DNA of 64,000 bases from Paenibacillus cellulositrophicus (GTDB lineage Bacteria > Bacillota > Bacilli > Paenibacillales > Paenibacillaceae). The stretch covers positions 62,001-126,000 of the forward strand of contig NZ_CP045296.1 of the NCBI RefSeq assembly GCF_009363095.1. The letters are read 5' to 3'. Below, piece after piece: positions 51,211 through 59,914 of the stretch (its first letter is position 1; every line of letters begins with the position of its first letter). The translations under genes were made by a program, and so were the position numbers. The notes under the pieces were generated by a model. It was not told where the DNA came from. It made no database searches and saw nothing but the letters and a program-made list of their open reading frames with translations.

Positions 51211-52515
51211 TCATATTTCCGGTGCCGCCCCATTGTCTCCGGCGTTCATCCAGTTCAGCCATTCCGAGTAATGATCTGCATGGCGGTGCGTAATGCTGTG
51301 CAGCCGGATACGCCGGTGGTACAGCGCCCTATCGACATACAAAAATTCGGCGGACCCCGACATTCTGGCGAGGATCTCGATATCTTCGTACAGACGGCCG
51401 CCAAACGGGGAATCCGTGTTCCAGCCGGACAACGATCTAAGCTTGGCTGTATTGAACATCCGCGGGGCAATGGGAATGCCGGCTTTGATTACACGGGCAG
51501 TAGAGAAAGGATGAGTCGCGGTACGTACGCCCTGATAGATCAGCTGCTTGTTTTTTCGTTCCTCCCACTGAACGTGATCGGCATATATAACGCCTGCCTG
51601 CCTGTGCAGGCTAGCCTTGCTGCATAACTGTTCCAGGCAGTCGGGAGACAGCCAGTCGTCGGCATCGAGCTCGAGCAGCCAGCTTCCTTTCGCGATGGAC
51701 AATCCCGAATTCAGAGCATGGGCCTTGCCCGTATTGCGCTCCAGCCGGCAGGTTCGGATGCGGCGGTCCGGATACAGCGAATCCAAAATATGCTCCGTAT
51801 GATCGGTCGACCCGTCATCGATGATCAAGAGTTCCCAATCGGGCAGCGTTTGTGCCATGACCGAACGGACAGCCCAGGGAATATAATCGGCATCATTATA
51901 AGTACATAACAGAATGGTTACCAGCGGCACTTTATGTGACGCGTCCGTCCTCGGCTCAACCTGGATCGGTACAGCGAGCAGCGGACACAGCAGCTCCCAT
52001 TCCTCACGCTTTTTTTGCCAGGGTAACGGGGAGGAGACAGCCGGAACCACCGGACAATTACTGGTAGAAGTCCAGTTAAAAGCGGTGTTAAGCTGGTATT
52101 GTTTGTCTAACAGGATGTAGGATTCGAAAGGCAGCAGCGCTGTTTCCGTGAAACCTGGTGAAGGCGGCGCCATGACAGCGTCCGTTCGCCAGATCAGCGG
52201 GCCTCTTGGCAGCTGGAACCGTTCGCGTCCGCCCTCATCTGGGGTTGTGGGGCTGAAGAGGCAGCCGGCCGACGCTTCGGGAAGATGGCAGAGCTCTGTG
52301 CGCAGGAAGGCAGCCATGCCCGGAAGCAGCTGCTCCCCCGCGTGCAGCGTCAGAAAGTAGGGCTCCTGGTACGAGGCAAGCTCCTGGTTCATCCGGGAAC
52401 CGAGGCTGCCATGTTCCAGCACGACGACATTCGAATCAGGGAGCTCCTGCTGTACGGAACAGGCGGTTGATTGTGCGTGGCGCAGGTGGAGGGAAGGCAG
52501 AATGAAGACGAGCAT
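51211..52515 (-). CDS. Family 2 glycosyltransferase with N-terminal extension
   Basis: Transferase of 434 residues. The GT2 catalytic domain is C-terminal (about 197-430): VTILLCTYNDADYIPWAVRS, IIDDGSTDHTE, ELDADDW as the metal site. The first 190 residues look like a degenerate second glycosyltransferase or glycan-binding domain (SNVVVLEHGSLGSRMNQEL). ATG 52515 has AAAGGAG 6 bp upstream; the longer frame to 52671 lacks one and is Cys/Ser-rich. It faces the coat-like genes and completes the glycosylation island. Confidence 0.85.
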   Translation of the reverse strand: MLVFILPSLHLRHAQSTACSVQQELPDSNVVVLEHGSLGSRMNQELASYQEPYFLTLHAGEQLLPGMAAFLRTELCHLPEASAGCLFSPTTPDEGGRERFQLPRGPLIWRTDAVMAPPSPGFTETALLPFESYILLDKQYQLNTAFNWTSTSNCPVVPAVSSPLPWQKKREEWELLCPLLAVPIQVEPRTDASHKVPLVTILLCTYNDADYIPWAVRSVMAQTLPDWELLIIDDGSTDHTEHILDSLYPDRRIRTCRLERNTGKAHALNSGLSIAKGSWLLELDADDWLSPDCLEQLCSKASLHRQAGVIYADHVQWEERKNKQLIYQGVRTATHPFSTARVIKAGIPIAPRMFNTAKLRSLSGWNTDSPFGGRLYEDIEILARMSGSAEFLYVDRALYHRRIRLHSITHRHADHYSEWLNWMNAGDNGAAPEI

Positions 52516-52679
52516 GGCGGGCTCCTTTCCCAAATCCGTCGTTAACATAGCGTATGTAACAATGGCCCAAGTGCCACTGCGAAATTGACAAATCGGCATG
52601 GCCGAAGGAAGAGCCGTAACGAAGAAGCGCAAAGAAGAGGCGCAAAGAGGAAGCGTTAAGAAGACGGCCACAGATACAC

Positions 52680-52710
52680 AAAGCAGCCGCGGGGGATCCC
52701 ACGGCTGCTG
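52680..52710 (-). terminator. Terminator of the que operon
   Basis: Stem AGCAGCCG...CGGCTGCT with further GC pairs inside, followed on the minus strand by a short T-rich stretch. Confidence 0.55.
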
Positions 52711-52729
52711 CGTATATCGGTTTATTGCC

Positions 52730-53227
52730 TTAACGGTTGTCGATTTTCTCCGGATACAGGTCGTGGTTGATCATGCGCTGCTCCGCCCACTGCTCATACT
52801 TGGTTCCCGGGCGTCCGTAATTACAGTACGGATCGATGGAAATGCCGCCCCGCGGCGTGAATTTCCCCCATACCTCAATATAGCGCGGATCCATCAGCTT
52901 GATCAGATCGTTCACAATAATGTTCATGCAGTCCTCATGGAAGTCTCCATGGTTCCGGAAGCTGAACAGGTACAGCTTCAGCGACTTGCTCTCGACCATT
53001 TTCTGGTCGGGAATGTAGCTGATATGAAGCGTGGCGAAATCGGGTTGTCCCGTGATCGGGCACAAGCTGGTAAACTCGGGAAAATTAAATTTAACGAAAT
53101 AATCGCGGTAGGCATGCTTGTTATCAAAGCTCTCGAGCAGCTCAGGGTCATATTGGAACACATACTTGGTCCCCTGGTTGCCGAGAAGCGTCAAATCCTT
53201 CATTTCGTGCGGCTGTCTTCCAGACAT
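52730..53227 (-). CDS. queF: NADPH-dependent 7-cyano-7-deazaguanine reductase
   Basis: Reduces preQ0 nitrile to preQ1 amine in queuosine synthesis, the step that forms the riboswitch ligand. This is the short (YkvM) type, 165 residues. The thioimide-forming Cys56 and proton donor Asp63 are in [11 protein letters not shown]; the NADPH motif [14 protein letters not shown] and the HEDC end motif are present. The RBS AGGAGG is clear. It is the last gene of queCDEF, 100 bp after queE. Confidence 0.97.
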   Translation of the reverse strand: MSGRQPHEMKDLTLLGNQGTKYVFQYDPELLESFDNKHAYRDYFVKFNFPEFTSLCPITGQPDFATLHISYIPDQKMVESKSLKLYLFSFRNHGDFHEDCMNIIVNDLIKLMDPRYIEVWGKFTPRGGISIDPYCNYGRPGTKYEQWAEQRMINHDLYPEKIDNR

Positions 53228-53327
53228 ATCGTTATTCCTCCTGGATCGTTTCTAATTTGTTCAATAGGAAAGTGTTTTCAGCTGGCATCCGCCCGAATCT
53301 GCGCGCTTAAGGCAGCTGCAGATTTGG

Positions 53328-54053
53328 TCAAACGCCGCGCTTATTTCCCCACACCAGCGCGTGAAGCTGGGGCAGCACGCGGACCGCGTTCAGCTCGGGG
53401 GAAGCGACCACGGCGTCGATGAGCCGCTCATAGCGGGCGAGCAGGTCGGCGGCATGGCCCGCGATATCCATCCGCTTCAGGTCGGGGTTGCCGACCTGAA
53501 GATACATCGGCGCCTGCGGGTACCGGGCATGGACTTTGGCGGCATAGGCCAGATCGGCATCGTCAAAGACGACGACTTTCAAGCTGTACGTATAAGCGGC
53601 CGGTCTGGCCGCAAGCCGGGTCACAATGCTGTCCAGCATCTCCCAGTCGGTCTCCATGCCGGAGCTCGGCGGCTTCGGCGACAGCGTGACTTCGTGAATG
53701 TCGTCGAGCCAATCCTGCCAGCGGGAGCCCTGGGTTTCGACGGCTATCCGGATCCCTTTGCTTTCCAGCAGGCTCACAAGCGAGCCGAGCTGGGGCAGCA
53801 GAGCGGGATTGCCGCCGGACAGGGTGACGTGGGAGAAGCGTTCGCCACCGATCCGCTGAAGCTCCTCCCAGATGTCGCCAGCACTCATTTGGCGGATGTC
53901 CGCCTTGGCACTGCCGTCCCATGTAAATGCGGAGTCGCACCAGGAGCAGCGGTAATCGCAGCCCGCAGTGCGCACGAACATCGTCTTCTGGCCGATGACC
54001 ATGCCTTCGCCCTGAACCGTCGGGCCGAAAATTTCAAGCACGGGAATGTTCAT
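53328..54053 (-). CDS. queE: 7-carboxy-7-deazaguanine synthase
   Basis: Radical SAM enzyme that turns 6-carboxytetrahydropterin into 7-carboxy-7-deazaguanine, 241 residues. The cluster motif CDYRCSWC gives Cys32, Cys36 and Cys39; EIFGPTVQGEG is the QueE N-terminal signature and TLSGGNPAL the glycine motif. ATG 54053 overlaps the queD stop by 4 bp (ATGA), so translation is coupled. An in-frame GTG at 54065 is less likely. Confidence 0.96.
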   Translation of the reverse strand: MNIPVLEIFGPTVQGEGMVIGQKTMFVRTAGCDYRCSWCDSAFTWDGSAKADIRQMSAGDIWEELQRIGGERFSHVTLSGGNPALLPQLGSLVSLLESKGIRIAVETQGSRWQDWLDDIHEVTLSPKPPSSGMETDWEMLDSIVTRLAARPAAYTYSLKVVVFDDADLAYAAKVHARYPQAPMYLQVGNPDLKRMDIAGHAADLLARYERLIDAVVASPELNAVRVLPQLHALVWGNKRGV

Positions 54054-54535
54054 TCGTACATCCACTCCCGTCTCGCCTCGGCATAACTCGTCGGCGTTTC
54101 GAACAGACGGACGAATTCGGTCCGGCCGCCTTCGATTCGGTAATCCCCGCAGTTAAGTGCCTCTTCCATCCGCTCAAACAGCCAAACGACTATATTCTCG
54201 GCAGTCGTATTCATCGGAGGCAGCGTTTCGTTCAAATAGCGGTGGTCCAAGGAAGGTTCGATCCGCTCCTTCCAGATTTGCTTGATCAGGCCGAAATCGG
54301 CGGTAATGCCGACCTCGTCCGGAAAGGCGCTGATCCCAAAAACGGCTTTATACGTATGGCCGTGCAAGTTTTTGCATTTGCCCTCATAGGCATGCAGGTG
54401 ATGCGCGGCGTCGAAGGTAAATTCTTTGCTGACAAGCACTCTCTTATGATGATAGCGCAGGTCGGTTGGCTGGATGTCTTCCCCCAGCTTTTGCAGCCGG
54501 TCCACGATGCGGAATTCGCCGGGAGTCTTGGTCAT
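54050..54535 (-). CDS. queD: 6-carboxy-5,6,7,8-tetrahydropterin synthase
   Basis: Zinc enzyme that converts dihydroneopterin triphosphate to 6-carboxytetrahydropterin. The zinc ligands are His45 (FDAAHHL) and His58/His60 (NLHGHTYK); Cys54 is the catalytic thiol. ETPTSYAEA and the C-terminal Glu region are typical. 161 residues with an N-terminal extension of about 30 over the shortest homologues. Its ATG overlaps the queC stop by 4 bp. Confidence 0.96.
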   Translation of the reverse strand: MTKTPGEFRIVDRLQKLGEDIQPTDLRYHHKRVLVSKEFTFDAAHHLHAYEGKCKNLHGHTYKAVFGISAFPDEVGITADFGLIKQIWKERIEPSLDHRYLNETLPPMNTTAENIVVWLFERMEEALNCGDYRIEGGRTEFVRLFETPTSYAEARREWMYE

Positions 54536-55200
54536 GGCTGCAGCGCCTCCGCCTTGGATTGAAGGTACTTGTCAAGACCAGCCTTGCGCAGCCGGCAGGC
54601 AGGGCATTCGCCGCACCCGTCGCCGATGATGCCGTTATAGCAGGTCAGCGTGCGTTCGCGTACAAACGGGAAGGCGCCCAGATCGTCGGCAAGCTTCCAG
54701 GTCTCCGCTTTGTCGAGCCACATCAGCGGCGTATGGATGACAAAGTCGTAGTCCATGGCGAGGTTCAGCGTCACGTTCAGGGACTTGACGAAAGCATCCC
54801 GGCAGTCGGGGTAACCGCTGAAGTCCGTTTCGCATACGCCGGTGACCAGATGTCTGGCGCCGGATTGCTTGCCCAGCACGGCGGCGAAGCTCAGGAACAG
54901 ATGGTTCCGGCCGTCCACGAATGTGCTGGGAAGTTCGCCTTCCTCCTGCGTGATTTCAATGTCGCTTCGCGTCAGCGCGTTCGGGGCGAGCTGATTGAGT
55001 AGGCTCATGTCCAGCACGGTGTTCTTCACGCCAAGCTCCGCGGCGATCGACTGCGCACATTCGATTTCAAGCCGGTGACGCTGACCGTAGTCAAACGTAA
55101 CCGTTTCGACTTCCTTGAACTGCCGGAGCGCCCAGAACAGGCAGGTCGTACTGTCTTGGCCGCCGCTGAACACGACGACCGCTTTTTCGTTTTTGAGCAT
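54532..55200 (-). CDS. queC: 7-cyano-7-deazaguanine (preQ0) synthase
   Basis: ATP-dependent enzyme that makes the nitrile of preQ0 from 7-carboxy-7-deazaguanine, 222 residues. The PP-loop SGGQDS is at 12-17, the family motif [13 protein letters not shown] follows, and the zinc site is CYNG...[10 protein letters not shown]. First gene of the operon, behind a preQ1 riboswitch. Good RBS GGAGAGG. Confidence 0.97.
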   Translation of the reverse strand: MLKNEKAVVVFSGGQDSTTCLFWALRQFKEVETVTFDYGQRHRLEIECAQSIAAELGVKNTVLDMSLLNQLAPNALTRSDIEITQEEGELPSTFVDGRNHLFLSFAAVLGKQSGARHLVTGVCETDFSGYPDCRDAFVKSLNVTLNLAMDYDFVIHTPLMWLDKAETWKLADDLGAFPFVRERTLTCYNGIIGDGCGECPACRLRKAGLDKYLQSKAEALQP

Positions 55201-55293
55201 AAAAAAACCTCTCCTTCATGATTTGGTCCGGAAGCGCAGGGCTGGAAAGCACCTGATCTCCGGCAGAAGAGAGAGGATTCTTGAACTGATCCG

Positions 55294-55331
55294 TAAAAAA
55301 ACAAGCCCGGTCTTTATGGCCAAAGAGGGCA
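55294..55331 (-). terminator. Riboswitch-linked terminator
   Basis: On the minus strand, GCCC-TCTTT pairs with AAAGA-CC-GGGC, followed by a run of seven T, between the preQ1 aptamer and queC. It is the expression platform for transcription control. Confidence 0.75.
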
Positions 55332-55334
55332 GTC

Positions 55335-55367
55335 TTAGTTTTTTATAGAGGGAGTTCGCGAACCTCT
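55335..55367 (-). ncRNA. PreQ1-I riboswitch aptamer
   Basis: On the minus strand: AGAGGTTC, a GC-rich loop, CCCTCTATAAAAAACTAA. The P1 stem (AGAGG/CCTCT) followed by an A-rich tail and the CUAA pseudoknot strand fits the class I preQ1 consensus. A GC-rich hairpin (55369-55385) lies upstream and a TATAAT-like -10 (minus-strand TATAAT at 55423-55428) sits at the stop of the AraC gene. High preQ1 should favour termination before queC. Confidence 0.92.
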
Positions 55368-55423
55368 CCCGCGCGCGACGCGCGGATTTTCTTCAATTAA
55401 GCGCAGGGTGCTGCGCCGGACTA

Positions 55424-56359
55424 TTATATCATATCTTTGCGGATGAGGGAGTTTTGGATTTCAACATTTTCGCTGCTGACCTTTTTACGGAACTGGCTCG
55501 GCGAAATGTTCTTGTACTGCTTGAACTGCTGGATAAAGTAGCTCGAGCTCGAAAATCCCGTCTCCTGGGCGATTTCCGTCATGGTCATCTCGGTGGTCAG
55601 GAGCAGCTTCTCCGCCTCGGTAATCCGTATATAGTTCAAATAATTGGTAAACGTTTTGCCCATGATCGCTTTGAAGCGGCGCGAAAAATAGCTGTAGCTC
55701 AGGTTGCAGATCCGCGCGGCCGCTTGGGCGTTGATGTCGAAGCGGTAGTTGTCGTCGATGTACTCGAACACTTTCTGCAGCATCTGGATGTCCATCTCCT
55801 TTAGGGAGTGGGCAACATCCCAGTGGAGGCCGAGGTTTTTCGATTCGCGCAAAAACCACAGGAAGAGCCTGCAGATCAGCGTCCGGACTGCGAGCTCGAA
55901 GCCGTAAGACCGGCTCGTGAATTCGTCATAAATTTCGCGAACCAGGCCCGGGACGACCGTATCCTTGATTTCGGATTCGGCGAACATCCGCTGATTGTTC
56001 GATTCCGCCATCGTAAAGGGCAGCACGTACTTCGATTCGAATACGGTTCTGGATGTTGAGTACAAAATTTCAGGATCGAATTTAATGACAATATAAGAGA
56101 CCAGCTCCCCATCCAGCGCATAGATGGAGTGGGTTTCATGCGAGTGGATCACGATCAGATCGCCTTTGCTCAGGGTATGGGACTCTCCTCCCAGGAACAC
56201 CTTGGCTTTTCCCGTAAGAAAATAAAGAATCTCGATATACATGTGCCAGTGGGCGTGAACGATCCAGCGGCTGCCGGCGCTTTGATGGATCATGCATTCG
56301 TACGGATAGTGGATCGTCCCGATGGATGGGCGGTTCGACTCAAAATAAGGCTCGGTCAT
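55424..56359 (-). CDS. AraC-family regulator
   Basis: Regulator of 311 residues. An N-terminal cupin sensor (about 20-110; HAHWHMYIEILYFLTGKAKV, ESHTLSKGDLIVIHSHETHSI) precedes an AraC double helix-turn-helix (about 205-300: AAARICNLSYSYFSRRFKAIMG and MTEIAQETGFSSSSYFIQQF). It is divergent from the sugar isomerase and dehydrogenase genes, which it probably activates through the shared inverted repeat. RBS GGGAG at 9 bp. Confidence 0.93.
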   Translation of the reverse strand: MTEPYFESNRPSIGTIHYPYECMIHQSAGSRWIVHAHWHMYIEILYFLTGKAKVFLGGESHTLSKGDLIVIHSHETHSIYALDGELVSYIVIKFDPEILYSTSRTVFESKYVLPFTMAESNNQRMFAESEIKDTVVPGLVREIYDEFTSRSYGFELAVRTLICRLFLWFLRESKNLGLHWDVAHSLKEMDIQMLQKVFEYIDDNYRFDINAQAAARICNLSYSYFSRRFKAIMGKTFTNYLNYIRITEAEKLLLTTEMTMTEIAQETGFSSSSYFIQQFKQYKNISPSQFRKKVSSENVEIQNSLIRKDMI

Positions 56360-56373
56360 TTTCGCACGCTCCC

Positions 56374-56423
56374 GTTATACAATGACAAATATTTAATATA
56401 TTAGAATAGGTTCATTGTATAAC
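56374..56423. promoter_or_regulatory. 12-bp inverted repeat in the divergent promoter
   Basis: GTTATACAATGA (56374-56385) and TCATTGTATAAC (56412-56423) are exact complements around 26 bp of AT-rich DNA. Each arm carries TATAAC in the outward direction, so each can act as a -10. No good -35 is present, which suits AraC activation. Confidence 0.65.
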
Positions 56424-56476
56424 TTATCGAGGGATTTTGGTATCGTTACTTTGTATCAACGGAAGGGGTGCAAAGG

Positions 56477-57223
56477 ATGGAAAAGGTGGCATTGCAGTTA
56501 TATTCAATCAAGGAACTGACAGGAACTGATTTTCTCGGGACGCTCCGGAAGGTTGCGGAGACCGGCTACGATGGCGTCGAATTCGCCGGTTATTTCAATA
56601 CTTCCGCTTCGGATCTGAAGAAAGCGCTGGACGAGTATGGCCTGCAGGCGGCCGGCAGCCATATCGGCGTATCCGAGCTGACGGATCACCTGGATCGGAC
56701 GATCGAGTATTCGCAGGAAATTAATAGCGCTTACATCATCTGTCCCGGTCTTCCGGAGGAAATGAGAAACAGCGCTGACAGCTACAAGCGTACTGCAGAG
56801 CTGTTCAACCGCATCGGCGAACGCTGCAAGCAGAGCGGTATCCGCTTCGGTTACCACAATCACGGCATTGAATTTGAGAAATTCGATGGCGAATACGGGC
56901 TGGACCTGCTGGTGAACAATACGGACCCTGATCATCTGTTCATCGAGCTGGATACATATTGGGCGGAGCACGCCGGACTGCGCTCGGTGGACTTTATCAA
57001 CAAATACAAAGAGCGCTGCGCCATTCTGCACATCAAGGATATGAAGAGCCTGGAGGACAAGCGGAATACGGAAATCGGTTCCGGCATCATGGATTTCCGT
57101 GCCATTACGGCGGCAGGGAAGCAGTACGGCGTCAACTGGTTTACGGTCGAGCAGGAGGAATATGAAATTCCGCAGCTGGACAGCATCGGCCAGAGCCTGA
57201 AGTATTTACGGGAAATTTTGTAA
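56477..57223 (+). CDS. Sugar phosphate isomerase/epimerase family protein
   Basis: TIM-barrel protein of the xylose-isomerase-like AP-endonuclease-2 family, 248 residues. Metal-site segments are FGYHNHGIEFEKFDG, FIELDTYWAEHAG, ILHIKDMKS and FTVEQEEYE. Family members include IolE-like and hydroxypyruvate isomerase-like enzymes. ATG 56477 has GGAAGGGG 8 bp upstream. It pairs with the downstream dehydrogenase, an arrangement seen in inositol-like or unusual sugar catabolism. Which sugar is unknown. Confidence 0.9.
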   Translation: MEKVALQLYSIKELTGTDFLGTLRKVAETGYDGVEFAGYFNTSASDLKKALDEYGLQAAGSHIGVSELTDHLDRTIEYSQEINSAYIICPGLPEEMRNSADSYKRTAELFNRIGERCKQSGIRFGYHNHGIEFEKFDGEYGLDLLVNNTDPDHLFIELDTYWAEHAGLRSVDFINKYKERCAILHIKDMKSLEDKRNTEIGSGIMDFRAITAAGKQYGVNWFTVEQEEYEIPQLDSIGQSLKYLREIL

Positions 57224-57266
57224 TTCTGGTACAATCCCATTTTATATATGAAAAGGAGAATGAGTC

Positions 57267-58388
57267 ATGGCGCAAAATACCGATAGAGTATTGAAGGTAG
57301 CAATCGTTGGTTGTGGAGGCATCGCCAACGGCAAGCACATCCCGAACCTGGTTAACCAGAAAAACGTAGAGCTGGTGGCTTTTTGTGACATCATCGAAGA
57401 GCGTGCCATCGAGTCCGCCCGCAAAATCGGCAAAGAGGATACGATCAAAATTTACACTGACTACAAAGAACTGCTGAAGGATGAGAGCATTGACGTCGTG
57501 CATGTGTGCACACCGAACAAATCGCACTCCTTTATTACGATCGACGCCCTCGAAGCAGGCAAACACGTGATGTGTGAAAAGCCGATGGCCAAGACAGCCA
57601 AAGAGGCAAGAGCGATGGTCGAAACCGCCAAGCGGACCGGCAAGAAGCTCACGATCGGCTATGACAACCGCTATCGTCCGGATTCCCTGACCCTCAAGCA
57701 AATTTGCGAAAGAGGCGACCTCGGCGACATTTACTTTGCGAAAGCGCATGCGATCCGCAGACGCGCCGTGCCGACATGGGGTGTGTTCCTGAACGAGGAT
57801 GAGCAGGGAGGCGGACCGCTGATCGATATCGGTACGCACGCGCTGGACCTGACGCTCTGGCTTCTGGACAACTACAAGGTAAAGAGCGTCAAAGGCAACG
57901 TGTACTACAAACTCGGCGACAAGGAAAGCCCTGCCAACGCTTTTGGCCCATGGAAGGCGGAAGAATTTAATGTGGAAGACTCCGCGTTTGGCTTTATTAC
58001 GATGGAGAACGGCGCAACCGTCATTCTGGAAGCGAGCTGGGCGCTCAACACGCTTGACGTGGGCGAAGCTCAGGCTTCCCTGTCCGGTACGGAAGGCGGC
58101 GCGGACATGAAGGACGGCCTGCGCATCAACGGTGAGGACCTTGGCGTGCTGTATACGAAGAAGCCGGAGCTGAAGACAGGCGGAGTCGCCTACTTCGCTG
58201 GCAATTCCGAGAGCCAAGCCGGCAGAGAATGCCGTCTCTGGATCGAGAGCATTCTGAACGATACCGAGCCGATGGTCAAACCGGAACAGGCTCTGGTCGT
58301 AACGGAAGTTCTGGAGGCCATTTACGAGTCGGCCCGTACCGGCAAAACGGTATATTTCGACGACCAGCTTGTCACGGCCGAAGGATAA
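57267..58388 (+). CDS. Gfo/Idh/MocA-family dehydrogenase
   Basis: NAD(P)-dependent sugar or polyol dehydrogenase, 373 residues. Rossmann loop VAIVGCGGIANGKHIPNL, then HVMCEKPMAKTAKEA and the catalytic-domain signature GGPLIDIGTHALDLTLWLLDNY, which holds the conserved Asp and His. AAAAGGAG upstream of the ATG. Operon partner of the isomerase-like gene and last gene before a terminator. Confidence 0.93.
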   Translation: MAQNTDRVLKVAIVGCGGIANGKHIPNLVNQKNVELVAFCDIIEERAIESARKIGKEDTIKIYTDYKELLKDESIDVVHVCTPNKSHSFITIDALEAGKHVMCEKPMAKTAKEARAMVETAKRTGKKLTIGYDNRYRPDSLTLKQICERGDLGDIYFAKAHAIRRRAVPTWGVFLNEDEQGGGPLIDIGTHALDLTLWLLDNYKVKSVKGNVYYKLGDKESPANAFGPWKAEEFNVEDSAFGFITMENGATVILEASWALNTLDVGEAQASLSGTEGGADMKDGLRINGEDLGVLYTKKPELKTGGVAYFAGNSESQAGRECRLWIESILNDTEPMVKPEQALVVTEVLEAIYESARTGKTVYFDDQLVTAEG

Positions 58389-58426
58389 GTTCAGCCTGCC
58401 AAAAACAATACGCTACAATCAAGTAC

Positions 58427-58457
58427 AACCGTCCGGCTGCTGCCGGGCGGTTTTTTT
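58427..58457 (+). terminator. Terminator after the Gfo/Idh gene
   Basis: Stem AACCGTCCGGC/GCCGGGCGGTT with a 4-nt loop and seven T. Confidence 0.88.
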
Positions 58458-58525
58458 CGTTGAAAGGCTCGTCCGCAGGAGAGCTATTCCCACGCGCTGT
58501 CCCGGATCAGCGGTGATGTACGGGT

Positions 58526-58566
58526 AAAGGCTGGATTCTTGGTTTCCGAGGATCCGGCTTTTTTTG
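58526..58566 (+). terminator. Second, weaker terminator-like hairpin
   Basis: Imperfect stem AAAGGCTGGATTC...GGATCCGGCTTTTT with G-U pairs and a T-run. It sits 70 bp after the first terminator. Confidence 0.55.
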
Positions 58567-58845
58567 CCTGAAGGGGATGCGAGGCTTGTCCCCATAGGCG
58601 TCGTGTGTAGACGTTTGTACCTAATTTGTTGATCAATTTGTGTACAAATGCTAGAAGCTATTAAAAAATAGGAAAAATTGGCCGAATAGTAATAATGAAC
58701 GTTAGTTTTTTGTAGGAGGTTCAACCTAAACAAATCGATGAATTGGGGAAAATGTACTAGATTTCGCACCTTTCATTTTAGTAGCAAAAGCTGCTGTAAG
58801 CGGACCTGGTGATTACGAATGGAGCAACGTGCTCAGGAGGGCTTG
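58567..58845. other. Leader region before the phosphopantetheinyl transferase gene
   Basis: Contains a 7-bp inverted repeat TTTGTAC (58614-58620)/GTACAAA (58642-58648) around an AT-rich core with TTGATCAA. An orphan AGGAGG (58714-58719) has no start codon in reach except a distant ATG at 58738 that opens only 24 codons. I see no supported gene. The promoter of the PPTase should be here but no clear pair of boxes stands out. Confidence 0.45.
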
Positions 58846-59547
58846 ATGATCAAACTGTATATGCTTGGGATCAAGAATGTTTCTGCGGCGCATTTCGATC
58901 ATTTTATGAAACGGGTCTCTCCCGAACGAACCAGACAAGTACGACGAATCAGAAACAGGAGGGATGCTGTAAGAAGCCTGTTCGGCGAAGTCATGGTGCG
59001 CTGGGCGGTGAACCAAGTAAAGCCTGCTGCCGCCTTTTCCAAGCCATGGACACGCAGCGAATTTGGCAAACCGGCCTTTGCAGACGAACCGGATATTCAC
59101 TTTAATCTTTCCCATTCCGGAGATTGGGTGGTAGCCGCCCTCGGCCCGTCTGAACTTGGAGTGGATGTCGAGCAGGTGCTCCCTGTGAACCCGGGAATGG
59201 CTGAATTATGTTTTTCACCCGCTGAACTCGGAATGCTTCAACACTTGACCGAAGAAGAGCGGCTGAACCGGTTTTATGACATCTGGACGCTCAAAGAAAG
59301 CTATATCAAGTGCATCGGCAGAGGATTAAGTCAGCCGCTGGACTCATTTACGATCATGGTTCGTCCGGACGGAAAAATTGAGTACAGCGGTCCCGACATT
59401 GAAGCACGCAATTATCAGTTTATGCTGATCCCGATGGAAGGACCCTATAAGCTCGCGGTCTGTACGAAATCAAAGGGGCCGATCGAAATTTATACGCCGG
59501 AAATGGATCAACTCTTGGATATGAAGATGTTTCAGGTTAATTTCTGA
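58846..59547 (+). CDS. sfp: 4'-phosphopantetheinyl transferase, Sfp type
   Basis: Activates the carrier domains of peptide synthetases by adding phosphopantetheine from CoA, in the cytoplasm. 233 residues from ATG 58846, 5 bp after AGGAGG; an earlier ATG at 58819 lacks an RBS. The two core motifs are LGVDVEQV and FYDIWTLKESYIKCIGRGL, with FNLSHSGDWVVAA before them. It lies upstream of the NRPS gene, separated by the riboswitch and chemoreceptor. The symbol is by family, not by orthology. Confidence 0.92.
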   Translation: MIKLYMLGIKNVSAAHFDHFMKRVSPERTRQVRRIRNRRDAVRSLFGEVMVRWAVNQVKPAAAFSKPWTRSEFGKPAFADEPDIHFNLSHSGDWVVAALGPSELGVDVEQVLPVNPGMAELCFSPAELGMLQHLTEEERLNRFYDIWTLKESYIKCIGRGLSQPLDSFTIMVRPDGKIEYSGPDIEARNYQFMLIPMEGPYKLAVCTKSKGPIEIYTPEMDQLLDMKMFQVNF

Positions 59548-59649
59548 AATGAATGGAAATATCCATGAAAATTATGGTAGACTAGGTTTGCGAAATGAAC
59601 AATTTATAGTTACTAATTATTCATTAGTATCTATAAAAATGTATATGTA

Positions 59650-59735
59650 AAATCCATAGGCAAAACTGCTGAAAAGCAGTGACGCAAAGCTATAGGGACT
59701 ACTTCCGAAACGGGATATGTCAGCCAGTTGCAGAT
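59650..59735 (+). ncRNA. Cyclic di-GMP-I (GEMM) riboswitch aptamer
   Basis: Consensus blocks are visible in order: AGGCAAAACTGC, a GAAA-type capped stem, GTGACGCAAAGC, TATAGGG, a variable arm CCGAAACGGG and GTCAGCCAGTTGC. It lies 180 bp before the chemoreceptor start. Downstream a weak hairpin (CTGTGG/CCATAG, 59747-59767) and seven T at 59775-59781 may form the switch terminator. A further stem-loop and the gene's own RBS follow. Confidence 0.9.
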
Positions 59736-59914
59736 GAATTGGTGAGCTGTGGTTTGCATTCCCATAGGTTGCTATTTTTTTGCCCTGAACATGCTGTTTT
59801 CGCCACAGGGAGGTGTGATTCGTACAAAAACCAAGATCGTTTCTAGCATGGCCAGGTGGATAGGCGCCTGTAAGATTACATAACAGAGAGTCAGACAAAA
59901 GGAGAGAAACGAGA

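Noticed and set aside
57141-58217. 358-codon minus-strand frame opposite the Gfo/Idh gene
   Set aside because: Opposite strand of a gene with intact Rossmann and catalytic motifs; no RBS and no family resemblance.
58738-58812. 24-codon frame that could be a leader peptide before the PPTase
   Set aside because: The only nearby AGGAGG is 18 bp away, too far; no run of regulatory codons.
59782-59830. Possible small gene or second RBS (CAGGGAGGTG) after the c-di-GMP aptamer
   Set aside because: No start codon follows at a suitable distance; it may be part of the switch structure but encodes nothing visible.
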